From the NCBI GenBank assembly GCA_965217135.1, contig OZ244249.1:1054001-1118000 (forward strand): 64,000 nt of DNA, written 5' to 3'. Positions within the stretch are counted from its first letter, which is position 1, and each line of letters begins with the position of its first letter. Source of the DNA: HXMU1420-2 sp017643305 (GTDB lineage: Bacteria > Pseudomonadota > Alphaproteobacteria > Rhodobacterales > Rhodobacteraceae). Under the pieces are notes generated by a model, which saw only the letters and a program-made list of their open reading frames with translations, was not told the origin of the DNA and ran no database searches. Below are positions 15,397 through 24,450 of this stretch, in pieces. Made by a program: the position numbers and the translations under genes.

Positions 15397-15918
15397 ATGG
15401 CCAGAAAACCGCCCGAACCGGTCCAGATCATTAAAGAAAGGCGTGATGGCGCGCTGCATGCGATGTTGGCTGGCATTCCCTATGTGCGTTTTATGGGGGT
15501 GCAGTTCGACCGGCGCGGGGATGAATTGACCGCCGTGCTGCCATTTGATGAAAAACTGATCGGCAATCCGTGGATCCCGGCGATTCACGGCGGTGTCACC
15601 GCGTCTTTTCTGGAGATTACGGCCATCATTACGCTCAGCTGGGTGTCGATGTGGGAAGATATTGAAAGCGGCTCCATCGACGTGCAGCAGATCCGCGATG
15701 GCAACCTGCCGCGCCTGCCGCGTACAATTGACTTTACCGTTGACTACCTCCGCTCTGGTCTGCCCCGCGACGCGTATGCCCGGGCCAAGGTCAGCCGGGC
15801 AGGGCGGCGCTATGCCTCTGTCCACGTCGAAGGCTGGCAGGACAACCGTGATCGGCTATTTGCGCAGGCCATGGGCCATTTCCTGATGCCCAGCCGCGAG
15901 GTAAAATCGAGTGAGTGA
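15397..15918 (+). CDS. PaaI-family thioesterase, second gene
   Basis: 173 residues. The central helix segment IPAIHGGVTASFLEITAII (~60-78) carries the HGG pattern of PaaI-like hotdog thioesterases, followed by RTIDFTVDYLRSG. It has an N-terminal extension of about 25 residues compared with its neighbour. It starts two bases after the first thioesterase stop, and its last eight bases overlap the MATE gene. The pair could form a hetero-oligomer (inference). Confidence 0.85.
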   Translation: MARKPPEPVQIIKERRDGALHAMLAGIPYVRFMGVQFDRRGDELTAVLPFDEKLIGNPWIPAIHGGVTASFLEITAIITLSWVSMWEDIESGSIDVQQIRDGNLPRLPRTIDFTVDYLRSGLPRDAYARAKVSRAGRRYASVHVEGWQDNRDRLFAQAMGHFLMPSREVKSSE

Positions 15919-17242
15919 CACGGTCGGCGAGATCACACATCGCCGTGTCCTGAAAATTGCATTTCCGATCCTGTTGGCCAACATCACGGTCCCCCTGTTG
16001 GGGATCGTGGACACCGGCGTTGTCGGGCAGCTGGGCGAAGCTGCCCCCATCGGCGCAGTTGGGATCGGGGCCATTTTGCTTTCGGCTTTCTACTGGGTCT
16101 TTGGGTTCCTGCGGATGGGCACGGTCGGTCTGACCAGCCAGGCGCGCGGGGCAGGCGACAGCGCCGAAGTCTCTGCCCTGCTGGTGAGAGCGCTGCTGAT
16201 CGGCGGGCTGGCCGGGCTGGCAATGATTCTGCTGCAGCTGCCGCTGTTCGCGGGTGCGTTTATGGTGGCCCCTGCATCGCCCGAAGTGGAGGCTTTGGCA
16301 CGCGACTACATGGCGATCCGCGTGTGGTCAGCCCCGGCGGCCATAGGGCTATATGGCATCACCGGCTGGTTGGTTGCACAGGAACGCACGCGTGCTGTTC
16401 TGGTGCTGCAGCTCTGGATGAACGGGCTGAACATCCTGCTCGACCTCGTCTTTGTTCTCGGTCTGGGCTGGGGCGTCAGCGGCGTTGCTTTCGCAACTTT
16501 CCTTGCCGAATGGAGCGGTCTAGTGCTTGGCCTGTGGCTATGCCGCGCTGTCTTTGCCAACCCGGCCTGGCGTGACCCGCTGCGCCTGTTCGACCGCGCG
16601 CGGTGGCGACGCATGCTGCTCTTGAATACCGACATCCTGATCCGGTCGCTGCTGCTCGAGGCGATGCTGGTCTCTTTCCTGTTCCTCAGCGCCCGGTTCG
16701 GTGACGTGACGCTGGCGGCCAATCAGGTGCTCAAGCAATTCCTCATGATAGTGGCCTTCGGGCTCGATGGGTTTGCCTTTGCCGCAGAGACGCTGGTGGG
16801 GCAGGCGATGGGCGCGCGAAAACGTCTGGCTCTGCGCCGCGCGGCGGCGCTGACCAGCGTCTGGGCCGCTGGCGGTTCGGTACTCATGGTCCTTGCCATC
16901 TGGCTTTTTGGCACGCACCTCATTGAACTCATGGCGAAATCTATCGAGGTACAGGACCGCGCGGAAACCTTCCTGATTTACCTCGCCCTTTCCCCGCTTT
17001 TGGGTTGCGGCGCGTTCATGCTGGACGGGATATTCATCGGCGCAACCCAGTCCCGTGACATTCGCAACATGATGGCAGTGAGCTTCGTGATCTATTGTAT
17101 TGCTTTGGTGTTACTTTTGCCGCCCTTTGGCAATCACGGCCTGTGGATATCCCTGTTGATTGCTCTTGGCGCACGCGGCGTGACACTGGCCATCCGCTAC
17201 CCGGCGTTGGAAGCCGAGGCGGACCGTCTTAGCCCAACCTGA
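15911..17242 (+). CDS. MATE-family efflux transporter (DinF-like)
   Basis: 443 residues from GTG at 15911, overlapping the thioesterase stop. About twelve hydrophobic helices in two halves; the first helix contains FPILLANITVPLLGIVDTGV, typical of the DinF branch (…T/N…P…DT). It exports organic compounds using a Na+ or H+ gradient across the inner membrane. Substrate unknown. Its link with two thioesterases is unusual and suggests export of a released acid (inference). Confidence 0.9.
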   Translation: MSDTVGEITHRRVLKIAFPILLANITVPLLGIVDTGVVGQLGEAAPIGAVGIGAILLSAFYWVFGFLRMGTVGLTSQARGAGDSAEVSALLVRALLIGGLAGLAMILLQLPLFAGAFMVAPASPEVEALARDYMAIRVWSAPAAIGLYGITGWLVAQERTRAVLVLQLWMNGLNILLDLVFVLGLGWGVSGVAFATFLAEWSGLVLGLWLCRAVFANPAWRDPLRLFDRARWRRMLLLNTDILIRSLLLEAMLVSFLFLSARFGDVTLAANQVLKQFLMIVAFGLDGFAFAAETLVGQAMGARKRLALRRAAALTSVWAAGGSVLMVLAIWLFGTHLIELMAKSIEVQDRAETFLIYLALSPLLGCGAFMLDGIFIGATQSRDIRNMMAVSFVIYCIALVLLLPPFGNHGLWISLLIALGARGVTLAIRYPALEAEADRLSPT

Positions 17243-17243
17243 A

Positions 17244-17281
17244 CCATCACATGAACTGGGCGTGGCCTGTTCATGTGATGG
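17244..17281. terminator. Perfect 13-bp inverted repeat between convergent genes
   Basis: CCATCACATGAAC (17244-17256) pairs with GTTCATGTGATGG (17269-17281) around a 12-base loop. It lies two bases past the MATE stop codon and before the convergent arsC-like gene. No T-run follows, so it may be a factor-assisted or bidirectional terminator. Confidence 0.5.
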
Positions 17282-17342
17282 ATTAACGGAAGTCGGCGAA
17301 ATGGTTTCTAGCAGTTAGCCTGTGGAACGGATGTGGATAAAT

Positions 17343-17693
17343 TCAGCTGTCCAACAGTGTCAGAACCTGCTCTGGTGGGCGTCCAATCACGGCTTTGGTG
17401 CTGGAAATCGCCATGGGACGTTCAATCAGAATGGGGTTCGCGGCCATGGCCGCAATCAGTGCCTCATCATCGTCTGACTTGGTCAGCCCCAGTTCCTTGA
17501 ACATTTTTTCACCGGTCCGCATCATCGCCACCACGGCCGGGTTTCCCATGGCTGCACGCGCCTGCCGCAACTCCGCCTCGGATGGGGCGTCCTCCAGATA
17601 CCGACGTACGGTGACCGGCGCACCACGTTCTTCCAGCAAAGCCAGAGCCTGGCGAGATTTCGAACAACGCGGGTTATGCCAATACTCGATCAT
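17343..17693 (-). CDS. arsC: Arsenate reductase-like (ArsC/Spx family) protein
   Basis: 116 residues with the thioredoxin-like ArsC start YWHNPRCSKSRQAL; Cys9 is the redox cysteine. The IERPM segment near residue 90 supplies the conserved arginine. Glutaredoxin-dependent members reduce arsenate to arsenite, but many stand-alone copies have no proven arsenic role. There is no arsenite pump or ArsR nearby. Its ATG overlaps the pyrD stop codon, so it belongs to the DUF952-pyrD transcript. Confidence 0.82.
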   Translation of the reverse strand: MIEYWHNPRCSKSRQALALLEERGAPVTVRRYLEDAPSEAELRQARAAMGNPAVVAMMRTGEKMFKELGLTKSDDDEALIAAMAANPILIERPMAISSTKAVIGRPPEQVLTLLDS

Positions 17694-18748
17694 GCCCAGT
17701 CTCCTCGCTTCGTTCCAACCGCTCGCGCGACATTGCTGAACCCGTCGCGTTCCAGCAGGGCATCCAGCCCGCGGGCAATCTCTGCACCCAGCGATAACCC
17801 GGCATACACCATGGCCGTATAAAGCTGCACCGCGCTGGCCCCGGCGGTGATCTTGGCATAGGCCTGTTCCGCCGTCGCAACGCCGCCCACCCCGATCAGC
17901 GGAACGCGCCCATCGACCAGCTGATGCAGCCCTGCCAGCACCCGCGTGGATTTTTCAAACAGCGGCGCGCCCGACAGCCCGCCCGTTTCCGAGGCCTGCG
18001 GGTCTGTCAGCCCAGACCGGTCCAGCGTCGTGTTCGTGGCGATAATCGCGTCCACACCACAGCTCGTGGCCACCTCTGCCACATCCTCCAGTTCCGCAGC
18101 GCTCAGGTCTGGCGCGATCTTCAGGAACACCGGCACCGGGCGCTCTAGCGCCACCTTGGCTTCCATCACCGCGCCCAGCAGGCTGGCCAGAGCCGCTTTG
18201 CCCTGCAAGTCGCGCAGCTTTTCGGTGTTTGGGGACGATACATTAACTGTCGCGAAATCCAGATGCAGTGCACAAACTTGCAGCACCTTTACATAATCGG
18301 CCACGCGGTCGGCGCTGTCTTTGTTTGCACCCAGATTCAAGCCGATCACCGCATCGCTTGGCCGTTGTGCCAGCCGGGCAGCGATAGCCTGCATTCCATC
18401 ATTGTTGAACCCAAACCGGTTGATTGCTGCACGATCCGCCGCTAGCCGGAACAGGCGCGGCTTTGGGTTGCCCGGCTGTGGCTGGGGCGTCACGGCGCCC
18501 ACCTCGATAAACCCGAAGCCAGATTGCGACAGTGGCGCCAAGGCGGTGGCGTTCTTATCATACCCTGCCGCCAGCCCCACCGGGTTGGGCAATTCCAGCC
18601 CGGCCACCGTGGTCCGTAACCGATCTGATGTGATTGGCCCAGGCGTGGGCGCAAATCCAGCTTGCAAGGCCCGGATCGACAGCCCGTGTGCGGTTTCCGG
18701 ATCCATCCGCAGCAACGCGGCCAGCCCAACCCGCTCCAGCAGGGTCAC
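17690..18748 (-). CDS. pyrD: Dihydroorotate dehydrogenase (quinone), class 2
   Basis: 352 residues starting from GTG at 18748, which overlaps the DUF952 stop (GTGA). An upstream in-frame ATG would lie inside the DUF952 gene. The FMN-binding RFGFNNDG, the active-site NVSSPNT (Ser as base) and IATNTTLDR motifs are present. It oxidises dihydroorotate to orotate in pyrimidine synthesis, passing electrons to ubiquinone at the inner membrane; the N-terminal helix (LLERVGLAALLRMDPETAH) is the membrane-associating part of class 2. Confidence 0.93.
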   Translation of the reverse strand: MTLLERVGLAALLRMDPETAHGLSIRALQAGFAPTPGPITSDRLRTTVAGLELPNPVGLAAGYDKNATALAPLSQSGFGFIEVGAVTPQPQPGNPKPRLFRLAADRAAINRFGFNNDGMQAIAARLAQRPSDAVIGLNLGANKDSADRVADYVKVLQVCALHLDFATVNVSSPNTEKLRDLQGKAALASLLGAVMEAKVALERPVPVFLKIAPDLSAAELEDVAEVATSCGVDAIIATNTTLDRSGLTDPQASETGGLSGAPLFEKSTRVLAGLHQLVDGRVPLIGVGGVATAEQAYAKITAGASAVQLYTAMVYAGLSLGAEIARGLDALLERDGFSNVARAVGTKRGDWA

Positions 18749-19083
18749 TTCATTCGCTCCGGAAACACGTGCCGCCCGTTCACGACTGGCAAGGGTTCGG
18801 CCCACAACACATCCGCCATCCGAAGCGGGCCGTAAAGATGCGGAAACAGGTCGCCGCCGCGCGATGGTTCCCATTTCAACGGTTCTCCCAGCGCGTCACC
18901 GTCTAACGCCAGCAACATCAGCCCATCCATATCTGCGAACCATTTCGCAGCGGTCTCGGCGGCCTGCGAGGCCGTGGAAAAATGGATAAAGCCATCGGCC
19001 ACATCCACCGGGGCCCCGGGCGTTTCGCCCTGCGATTGCAGCGCGTGCCATTCCTCGACACGCAGGATCTTGTAAATCAGCAT
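18745..19083 (-). CDS. DUF952 domain protein
   Basis: 112 residues starting MLIYKILRVEEW. The family hallmarks DGFIHFSTASQAAETAAKWF and the later FPHLYGPL are visible. DUF952 proteins are small and widespread in alphaproteobacteria, usually next to pyrD; no biochemical function is known to me. The stop overlaps the pyrD GTG start. Confidence 0.85.
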   Translation of the reverse strand: MLIYKILRVEEWHALQSQGETPGAPVDVADGFIHFSTASQAAETAAKWFADMDGLMLLALDGDALGEPLKWEPSRGGDLFPHLYGPLRMADVLWAEPLPVVNGRHVFPERMK

Positions 19084-19202
19084 GCCCGCGTGATGCCGCG
19101 CCGGGCGGCAGTGGTCAAGCACCATATGGGGGCACGCACGTCAGCTTTGACTCGTCTTGAAATTACGCGCACCATCGCATGATAACCACTGGGAGTATTG
19201 CC

Positions 19203-20762
19203 ATGATCACCCGTTTGCTCACCTCTGCCGCCGCGCTCTGCCTGACTGCAGGGATCGCGTCGGCCGAGTACAAACTGACCATTTTGCACACAAACGATTT
19301 CCACGACCGGTTTGAGCCGATCAACAAATACGACAGCGGCTGTAAGCCCGAGGACAATGACGAAGGCAAATGCTTTGGCGGCATGGCCCGTATGGTCACT
19401 GCCATCGAAGAGGCCAAGGCGCGGACCGACAACTGGCTGCTGGTGGACGCCGGTGACCAGTTTCAAGGCACGCTGTTCTACCAGTACTACAAGGGTCAGA
19501 CCGCGGCCGAGTTCATGAACGACCTCAACTATGATGCCATGGCGGTCGGTAATCACGAATTTGACGACGGGCCTGAAGCGCTGTTGGAATTCGTCAAACT
19601 GGCGCAGTTCCCAGTGCTGATGTCCAACGCCGACCTTACTGGTGAACCGGCGCTGCGCGAAGTGATCCAGAAATCGGTTGTTGTGGACAAGGCGGGCGAA
19701 AAGATCGGCTTGATTGGGGTCACCCCAATTAACAATGACGAACTGGCCAGCCCCGGGCCAAACATTGTTTTCTCCGACCCGTCGCCTGCCATCCAGGCCG
19801 AGGTTGACCAGTTGATGGCCGATGGCATCAACAAGATTATCCTGCTCAGCCATTCGGGCTATGCCACCGACCTGGCCATCGCGATCAACACCACCGGTCT
19901 GGACGTGATCGTGGGTGGGCATTCCAACACGCTGCTGTCCAACTCCTCCGACCGGGCGGCTGGTCCGTACCCGGACATGGTGAACGGCGTCGCAATCGTC
20001 CAGGCCTACGCCTATGGCAAATACCTCGGCGAACTGAACCTGACCTTCGACGATGATGGCAACATAACCGAGGCCATGGGTGATCCGGTGCTGATCGACG
20101 CTACGGTTGCCGAAAACGCCACCGTTAAGGCGCGTGTTGCGGAGCTGTCCCAACCGCTGGAAGAAATCCGCAGCAAGGTTGTGGCCGAAGCCGCCGAAGC
20201 CATTGGTGGCGACCGCGCGGTTTGCCGGAGCCAGGAATGCTCCATGGGGTCGCTCATTGCCGATGCGATGCTGGACCGCGTTAAGGACCAAGGCATTCAG
20301 GTGGCCATCCAGAACGGCGGCGGTATCCGCGCGTCGATTGACGCAGGCCCGGTCACCATGGGCGAGGTTCTGACCGTGCTGCCGTTCCAGAACACGCTGT
20401 CGACCTTTGAAGTCACTGGCGTGGTGCTGCTGGAGGCGCTGGAAAACGGGGTCAGCCAGATCAAAGATGGCGCCGGGCGTTTCCCGCAGGTGGCCGGCAT
20501 GACATACGCGTTTGATGCCTCCCAGCCAGCGGGCAGCCGTATAAGCGATGTGATGGTTGGTGGCGCGCCGCTGGATCCGGCCAAGACCTATGGCGTGGTG
20601 TCCAACAACTACGTCCGCAATGGTGGTGACGGCTACAAGATGTTCCGCGACGCGCAGAACGCGTATGATTTCGGCCCCGACCTTGCCGATGTGACAGCGG
20701 AATACATCGCCAGCCAGAGCCCGTTCACCCCGTATACCGACGGGCGTATAAAGCAGAAGTAA
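19203..20762 (+). CDS. Secreted 5'-nucleotidase / metallophosphatase
   Basis: 519 residues from ATG at 19203, with GGGAG as ribosome site. A signal peptide (MITRLLTSAAALCLTAGIAS, cut after ASA) sends it to the periplasm. The metallophosphatase domain shows HTNDFHDR, DAGDQFQGT, GNHEFDDG and GGHSN; the C-terminal substrate-binding domain has IQNGGGIRASI. It hydrolyses nucleoside 5'-phosphates or UDP-sugars to release phosphate and nucleoside. Cysteine pairs (CKPEDNDEGKC and CRSQEC) suit a periplasmic protein. Monocistronic, divergent from DUF952-pyrD-arsC. Confidence 0.92.
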   Translation: MITRLLTSAAALCLTAGIASAEYKLTILHTNDFHDRFEPINKYDSGCKPEDNDEGKCFGGMARMVTAIEEAKARTDNWLLVDAGDQFQGTLFYQYYKGQTAAEFMNDLNYDAMAVGNHEFDDGPEALLEFVKLAQFPVLMSNADLTGEPALREVIQKSVVVDKAGEKIGLIGVTPINNDELASPGPNIVFSDPSPAIQAEVDQLMADGINKIILLSHSGYATDLAIAINTTGLDVIVGGHSNTLLSNSSDRAAGPYPDMVNGVAIVQAYAYGKYLGELNLTFDDDGNITEAMGDPVLIDATVAENATVKARVAELSQPLEEIRSKVVAEAAEAIGGDRAVCRSQECSMGSLIADAMLDRVKDQGIQVAIQNGGGIRASIDAGPVTMGEVLTVLPFQNTLSTFEVTGVVLLEALENGVSQIKDGAGRFPQVAGMTYAFDASQPAGSRISDVMVGGAPLDPAKTYGVVSNNYVRNGGDGYKMFRDAQNAYDFGPDLADVTAEYIASQSPFTPYTDGRIKQK

Positions 20763-20763
20763 C

Positions 20764-21103
20764 CCAACCGCTGATCTCGGGCCACGGCCAGGGGTCGAGC
20801 GCCTGAACGAACGGCGTCAGCATCTCGGCATGCTGGCGCCACTGCCCGCCCGACCGAGTATGTACCCCCTGCCGCAGTTGCATGGCTTACGCTGCCATGT
20901 ACGGGCCAGTGCTGTCCACCGGATGCGCCATCTCTGCAGCCCAATCTACCCCGCAAATGACCGCTACTTGACCGCTGATCTGTGCCAGATCACCGTTGAG
21001 TTCGACATAAGGCGGCCCCAGCAACCCGCCCCGCCTGCGCTGTATCAGCCCGCGTGTCAGTGTGTTTTCCTGCGCCTTGTCGACAAGGCGCACGCCCGGC
21101 AAT
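20764..21103 (-). pseudogene. Unidentified CDS remnant, interrupted by a stop
   Basis: One minus-strand frame reads like real protein: VDKAQENTLTRGLIQRRRGG, then LLGPPYVELNGDLAQISGQV, then VICGVDWAAEMAHPVDSTGP, a TAA stop at about 20890, and in the same frame AMQLRQGVHTRSGGQWRQHA and EMLTPFVQALDPWP. The last part resembles the C-terminus of some sulfotransferases (RQ-V-T-S-G-W pattern), but the first part does not let me name a family. The N-terminus is missing, cut off by the SRAP gene start region. It could be a decayed gene or a chance open frame. Confidence 0.35.
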
Positions 21104-21114
21104 AGGGTTTGGGC

Positions 21115-21774
21115 ATGTGTGGCCGGTTTGCAGTGACGCTCCCTAATGATGCGATGGCGCAGCTGTTTGCGGCGGCGCCGGCCAATACCCTTCCGAGTGT
21201 GCCCAATTTCAACGTCTGTCCGACCACGCAGGTGCATGTTGTGCGCAGCGGTGAGAACACCCGCGAGGTCTTGCCAATGCGCTGGGGGTTCCTGCCACAT
21301 TGGTACAAGACTGAAACCGCCGGGCCTTTGCTGATCAATGCACGGGCCGAAACCATTGCCGAAAAGCCCGCCTTCCGCGCGGCTTGCCGCGAACGCAGGT
21401 GTCTGATCCCAGCCACGGGCTTCTATGAATGGACCAAGGATCAGGAGGGCAACCGGTTGCCCTGGTACATCTCCCGCGCGGATGACATGCCGATCGCTTT
21501 TGCCGGGGTGTGGCAGAGCTGGGGCAAGGAGGAGCCGAAACTCAGCTGCGCAATTGTCACGACCCCCGCGAATGCCCGGATTTCCGAAATCCATCACCGG
21601 ATGCCGCTGATCCTGGAGCCTTCGGACTGGGCCCTGTGGCTCGGGGAAGAAGGCAAGGGCGCGGCACGTCTGATGCAGCCAGGGGCCGAGGATGTGCTGA
21701 GCTGGCACCGGGTTGATCCGGCCGTCAATTCCAATCGCGCGAGCGGGTCCCAGTTGATCGAACCTCTGGCCTGA
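21115..21774 (+). CDS. SOS response-associated peptidase (SRAP, YedK/HMCES-like)
   Basis: 219 residues starting MCGRF; Cys2 is the residue that forms a thiazolidine crosslink with abasic sites in single-stranded DNA, so translation must start at 21115 and not at the in-frame TTG six bases earlier. Other conserved parts: INARAET, CLIPATGFYEW and IHHRMPLIL (His needed for self-processing). It protects abasic sites at replication forks. No LexA box was found by eye in the short upstream region. Confidence 0.93.
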   Translation: MCGRFAVTLPNDAMAQLFAAAPANTLPSVPNFNVCPTTQVHVVRSGENTREVLPMRWGFLPHWYKTETAGPLLINARAETIAEKPAFRAACRERRCLIPATGFYEWTKDQEGNRLPWYISRADDMPIAFAGVWQSWGKEEPKLSCAIVTTPANARISEIHHRMPLILEPSDWALWLGEEGKGAARLMQPGAEDVLSWHRVDPAVNSNRASGSQLIEPLA

Positions 21775-21789
21775 CGCGCGCTGTTCACG

Positions 21790-22299
21790 CTCAAGTAATT
21801 GGAAACCTTTGTTTGGGTCGCTGACCTCGGCAGCCTTCGCCGCCCAGCGGAACGGCTAAACACGACACGGCCCAATATCTCTGCCCGTGTTGCAGGGTTG
21901 CAGGCTGTACCGGGCCAGCGGCTCACGGAACGCGACGCCGGTTACCCCAGCAGGGGAGGAGCTGCTGGTCCGTACCCGGCTTGTTTTGCGCGCGACATAG
22001 GATCTGGTACTGGCCGCCGGGCATGTCGGTCGGCGCGAAGGCGTGCTGCGGCTGGGCTTGACCCAGATGGTCGCGCTGACCTGGCTCAATGCAAACGTTG
22101 GGCCGCATGGGTGTTGCCTGTCTGCTGTCCCGATAAGGGCGGAAGCTGTGGCCGAGGGGTGACTGCGCCAATTGCAGTATCTGTGAGTTTCGGACACCGT
22201 GCGGGTCGAGGCCCGGTAAAACGCAGAGCGGGCCAGCACCTTTCTCCCCTTGGCAGCAGAAATGGCTTTGGCAGAGGATGAAAAATTTCGATCCAAAGG
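21790..22299 (+). pseudogene. LysR-family regulator gene, heavily decayed
   Basis: The N-terminal helix-turn-helix is clear: LETFVWVADLGSLRRPAERL then NTTRPNISARVAGLQ and RLTERDAG. The codon before it, TAA at 21796, stands where LKQLETF would need CAA. After ERDAG the homology continues in another frame (VTPAGEELLVRTRLVLRAT), stop TAG, then DLVLAAGHVGRREGVLRLGL. A third segment near 22163-22290 (LRQLQYL, stop, VSDTVRVEAR, stop, NAERASTFLPLAAEMA) matches LysR C-termini. So there are at least two frameshifts, four stops and lost middle sequence. It probably once controlled the hydantoinase operon directly downstream. Confidence 0.8.
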
Positions 22300-22371
22300 A
22301 TATGAATTTATAGTTGGACGTGAAGCTCAGGCCGCCGTTACCGTGCCCATAAGCAAGAAAGAGACAGTGCA

Positions 22372-24450
22372 ATGGAATCCTGGCGTTTGGGTGTCGATAT
22401 TGGCGGAACCTTCACCGATGTGGTGCTGGAAGATGGGGCAAAGCGGTATTCGACCAAGTTGCTGACGACGTACAGCGCGCCAGAAGACGCGATCCTGCAG
22501 GGCATCCGCACGGTCTGCGCCGAAGCGGGCGTTGCACCCGGCAAGATTGGTCAGATGATCCATGGCACCACGCTGGCCACGAACGCGCTGATCGAACGGC
22601 GCGGGGCACGCACGGCGCTGGTCACCACGCGGGGCTTTCGCGACGTGATTGAAATGCGCACTGAAAGCCGCTTCGAACAATACGACCTGAATCTCACGCT
22701 GCCCGAACCCCTTCTGCCTCGCCAGCGCCGCTATACCCTGTGTGAACGCATCGACGCGCAGGGTGAGGTGTTGATCCCGCTCGACCGGGCCGAAATCGAA
22801 GCGTTGGCCGATGAACTGGCCGGGGCGGGTTATGACAGCATCGCGGTGGGGTTCCTGCATTCCTATCTGAACGAAGCGCATGAACGCATGGTGGGTGAGG
22901 TTCTGGCCGAAAAGCTGCCCGGTGTGATGGTGTCGCTGTCCTGCGAGGTCAGCCCGCAGATGCGCGAATATGAGCGCTTCAATACCGTTGTCGCCAACGC
23001 CTATATCAAGCCATTGATGAAAAGCTACCTGACCCGCCTGAAAGGGGAGCTGGAGAAAGAAGGGCTGAACTGCCCCGTCTTCCTGATGCATTCGGGTGGC
23101 GGTATTATCAGCTTGGAAAACGCTGCAGAATTTCCCGTTCGTTTGGTGGAAAGCGGTCCTGCTGGTGGTGCGGTGTTTGCTGCGGATATCGCGGCAAGGC
23201 ATGGGCTGGACAAGGTGCTCAGCTTTGACATGGGTGGAACCACTGCCAAGATCTGCCTGATCAAAAATCAGACACCCCGCACGGCGCGGGTCTTCGAAGT
23301 GGCGCGGTCTTACCGGTTCAAGAAAGGCTCCGGCATGCCCATTTCCATCCCCGTGATCGACATGGTCGAGATTGGGGCAGGCGGCGGGTCACTGGCACAT
23401 GTGGACGTGCTGAACCAGATCCGCGTGGGTCCGGAAAGTGCGGGATCTGAGCCGGGTCCGGCCAGCTATGGGCGCGGCGGCGACCGGCCTGCCGTGACGG
23501 ATGCAGACCTGATGCTGGGCCGTCTGGATCCGGAAAGCTTTGCGGGCGGGACCATCGCGCTTTATCCCGACCGGTCCGAAGCAGCGATTGCGGAACATCT
23601 GGGCACCCGGCTGGATATGGACACTGAAACCGCCGCATTCGGGCTGTCCGAGGTGGTTGATGAAAATATGGCCAACGCGGCCCGTGTGCATGCAGTGGAA
23701 AATGGCGAAGACCTTAGCAGCTACACGATGATTGCCTTTGGCGGCGCCGCGCCTTTGCACGCCGCAAGGCTGGCACAGAAACTGGGTATCTCCCGCTTCC
23801 TTGTGCCCCCTGGCGCTGGTGTTGGCTCCGCCATCGGCTTCCTGCGGGCGCCGTTCAGCTTTGAGGCCACCCGCAGCGTCTATATGCGTCTGGGGGAGTT
23901 TGACGCGGATCGGATTACCACGCTCTTTGCCGAACTGGCGGCGGAGGCCACGGGGTTTGTACGCACTTGCGATGCCACCGCGCCCATTGGGGCCGAACAC
24001 AAGGTTTACATGCGCTATACAGGGCAAGGCTGGGAAATTCCCGTCGCGCTCACAGCAGAAGAGGCCGCCAACCCTGACGCCGCCATTTATCAGGCCCGGT
24101 TTGAAGCTGAGTATGAAAAACTTTTCGCACGCACGGTGCAGGGTCTGGATATCGAAATCACGGTCTGGGCCGTGAACGCCGCCACCCCGGCGGCGGACGT
24201 CACACCAGTGGATCCTCAGTCAGACACCGGGGCGGCGGCCATTGCTAGGCACCGTACCTTGTTCGATCCGGCCTTGGGGCAGGCGGTGGAGGCCGACGTG
24301 GTCCTTCGTTCCAGCCTTGAACCCGGCAGCACCGTGGAAGGGCCTGCAGTGATTACCGAAGATGAAACCTCCATCATTCTGTCTGTTGGCATGACCGCCC
24401 AGGCGCAGGCTGATGGCTGTATCGATATCAGGACAGGAGGCGGGGCATGA
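22372..24450 (+). CDS. hyuA: Hydantoinase/oxoprolinase family protein, A subunit
   Basis: 692 residues, the usual length. ATP-binding ASKHA-type motifs: GVDIGGTFTDVVLEDG at the start, HGTTLATNALIERRGA (~64), LSFDMGGTTAKI (~285) and AFGGAAPLHAARLA (~460). With the B subunit it forms ATP-dependent enzymes that open lactam or hydantoin rings, or carboxylate acetone/acetophenone. The B gene begins inside its stop codon. Adjacent FAD oxidoreductase, aldolase and dehydrogenase genes point to a catabolic route for an unknown nitrogen heterocycle or sugar acid lactam (inference). Confidence 0.9.
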   Translation: MESWRLGVDIGGTFTDVVLEDGAKRYSTKLLTTYSAPEDAILQGIRTVCAEAGVAPGKIGQMIHGTTLATNALIERRGARTALVTTRGFRDVIEMRTESRFEQYDLNLTLPEPLLPRQRRYTLCERIDAQGEVLIPLDRAEIEALADELAGAGYDSIAVGFLHSYLNEAHERMVGEVLAEKLPGVMVSLSCEVSPQMREYERFNTVVANAYIKPLMKSYLTRLKGELEKEGLNCPVFLMHSGGGIISLENAAEFPVRLVESGPAGGAVFAADIAARHGLDKVLSFDMGGTTAKICLIKNQTPRTARVFEVARSYRFKKGSGMPISIPVIDMVEIGAGGGSLAHVDVLNQIRVGPESAGSEPGPASYGRGGDRPAVTDADLMLGRLDPESFAGGTIALYPDRSEAAIAEHLGTRLDMDTETAAFGLSEVVDENMANAARVHAVENGEDLSSYTMIAFGGAAPLHAARLAQKLGISRFLVPPGAGVGSAIGFLRAPFSFEATRSVYMRLGEFDADRITTLFAELAAEATGFVRTCDATAPIGAEHKVYMRYTGQGWEIPVALTAEEAANPDAAIYQARFEAEYEKLFARTVQGLDIEITVWAVNAATPAADVTPVDPQSDTGAAAIARHRTLFDPALGQAVEADVVLRSSLEPGSTVEGPAVITEDETSIILSVGMTAQAQADGCIDIRTGGGA

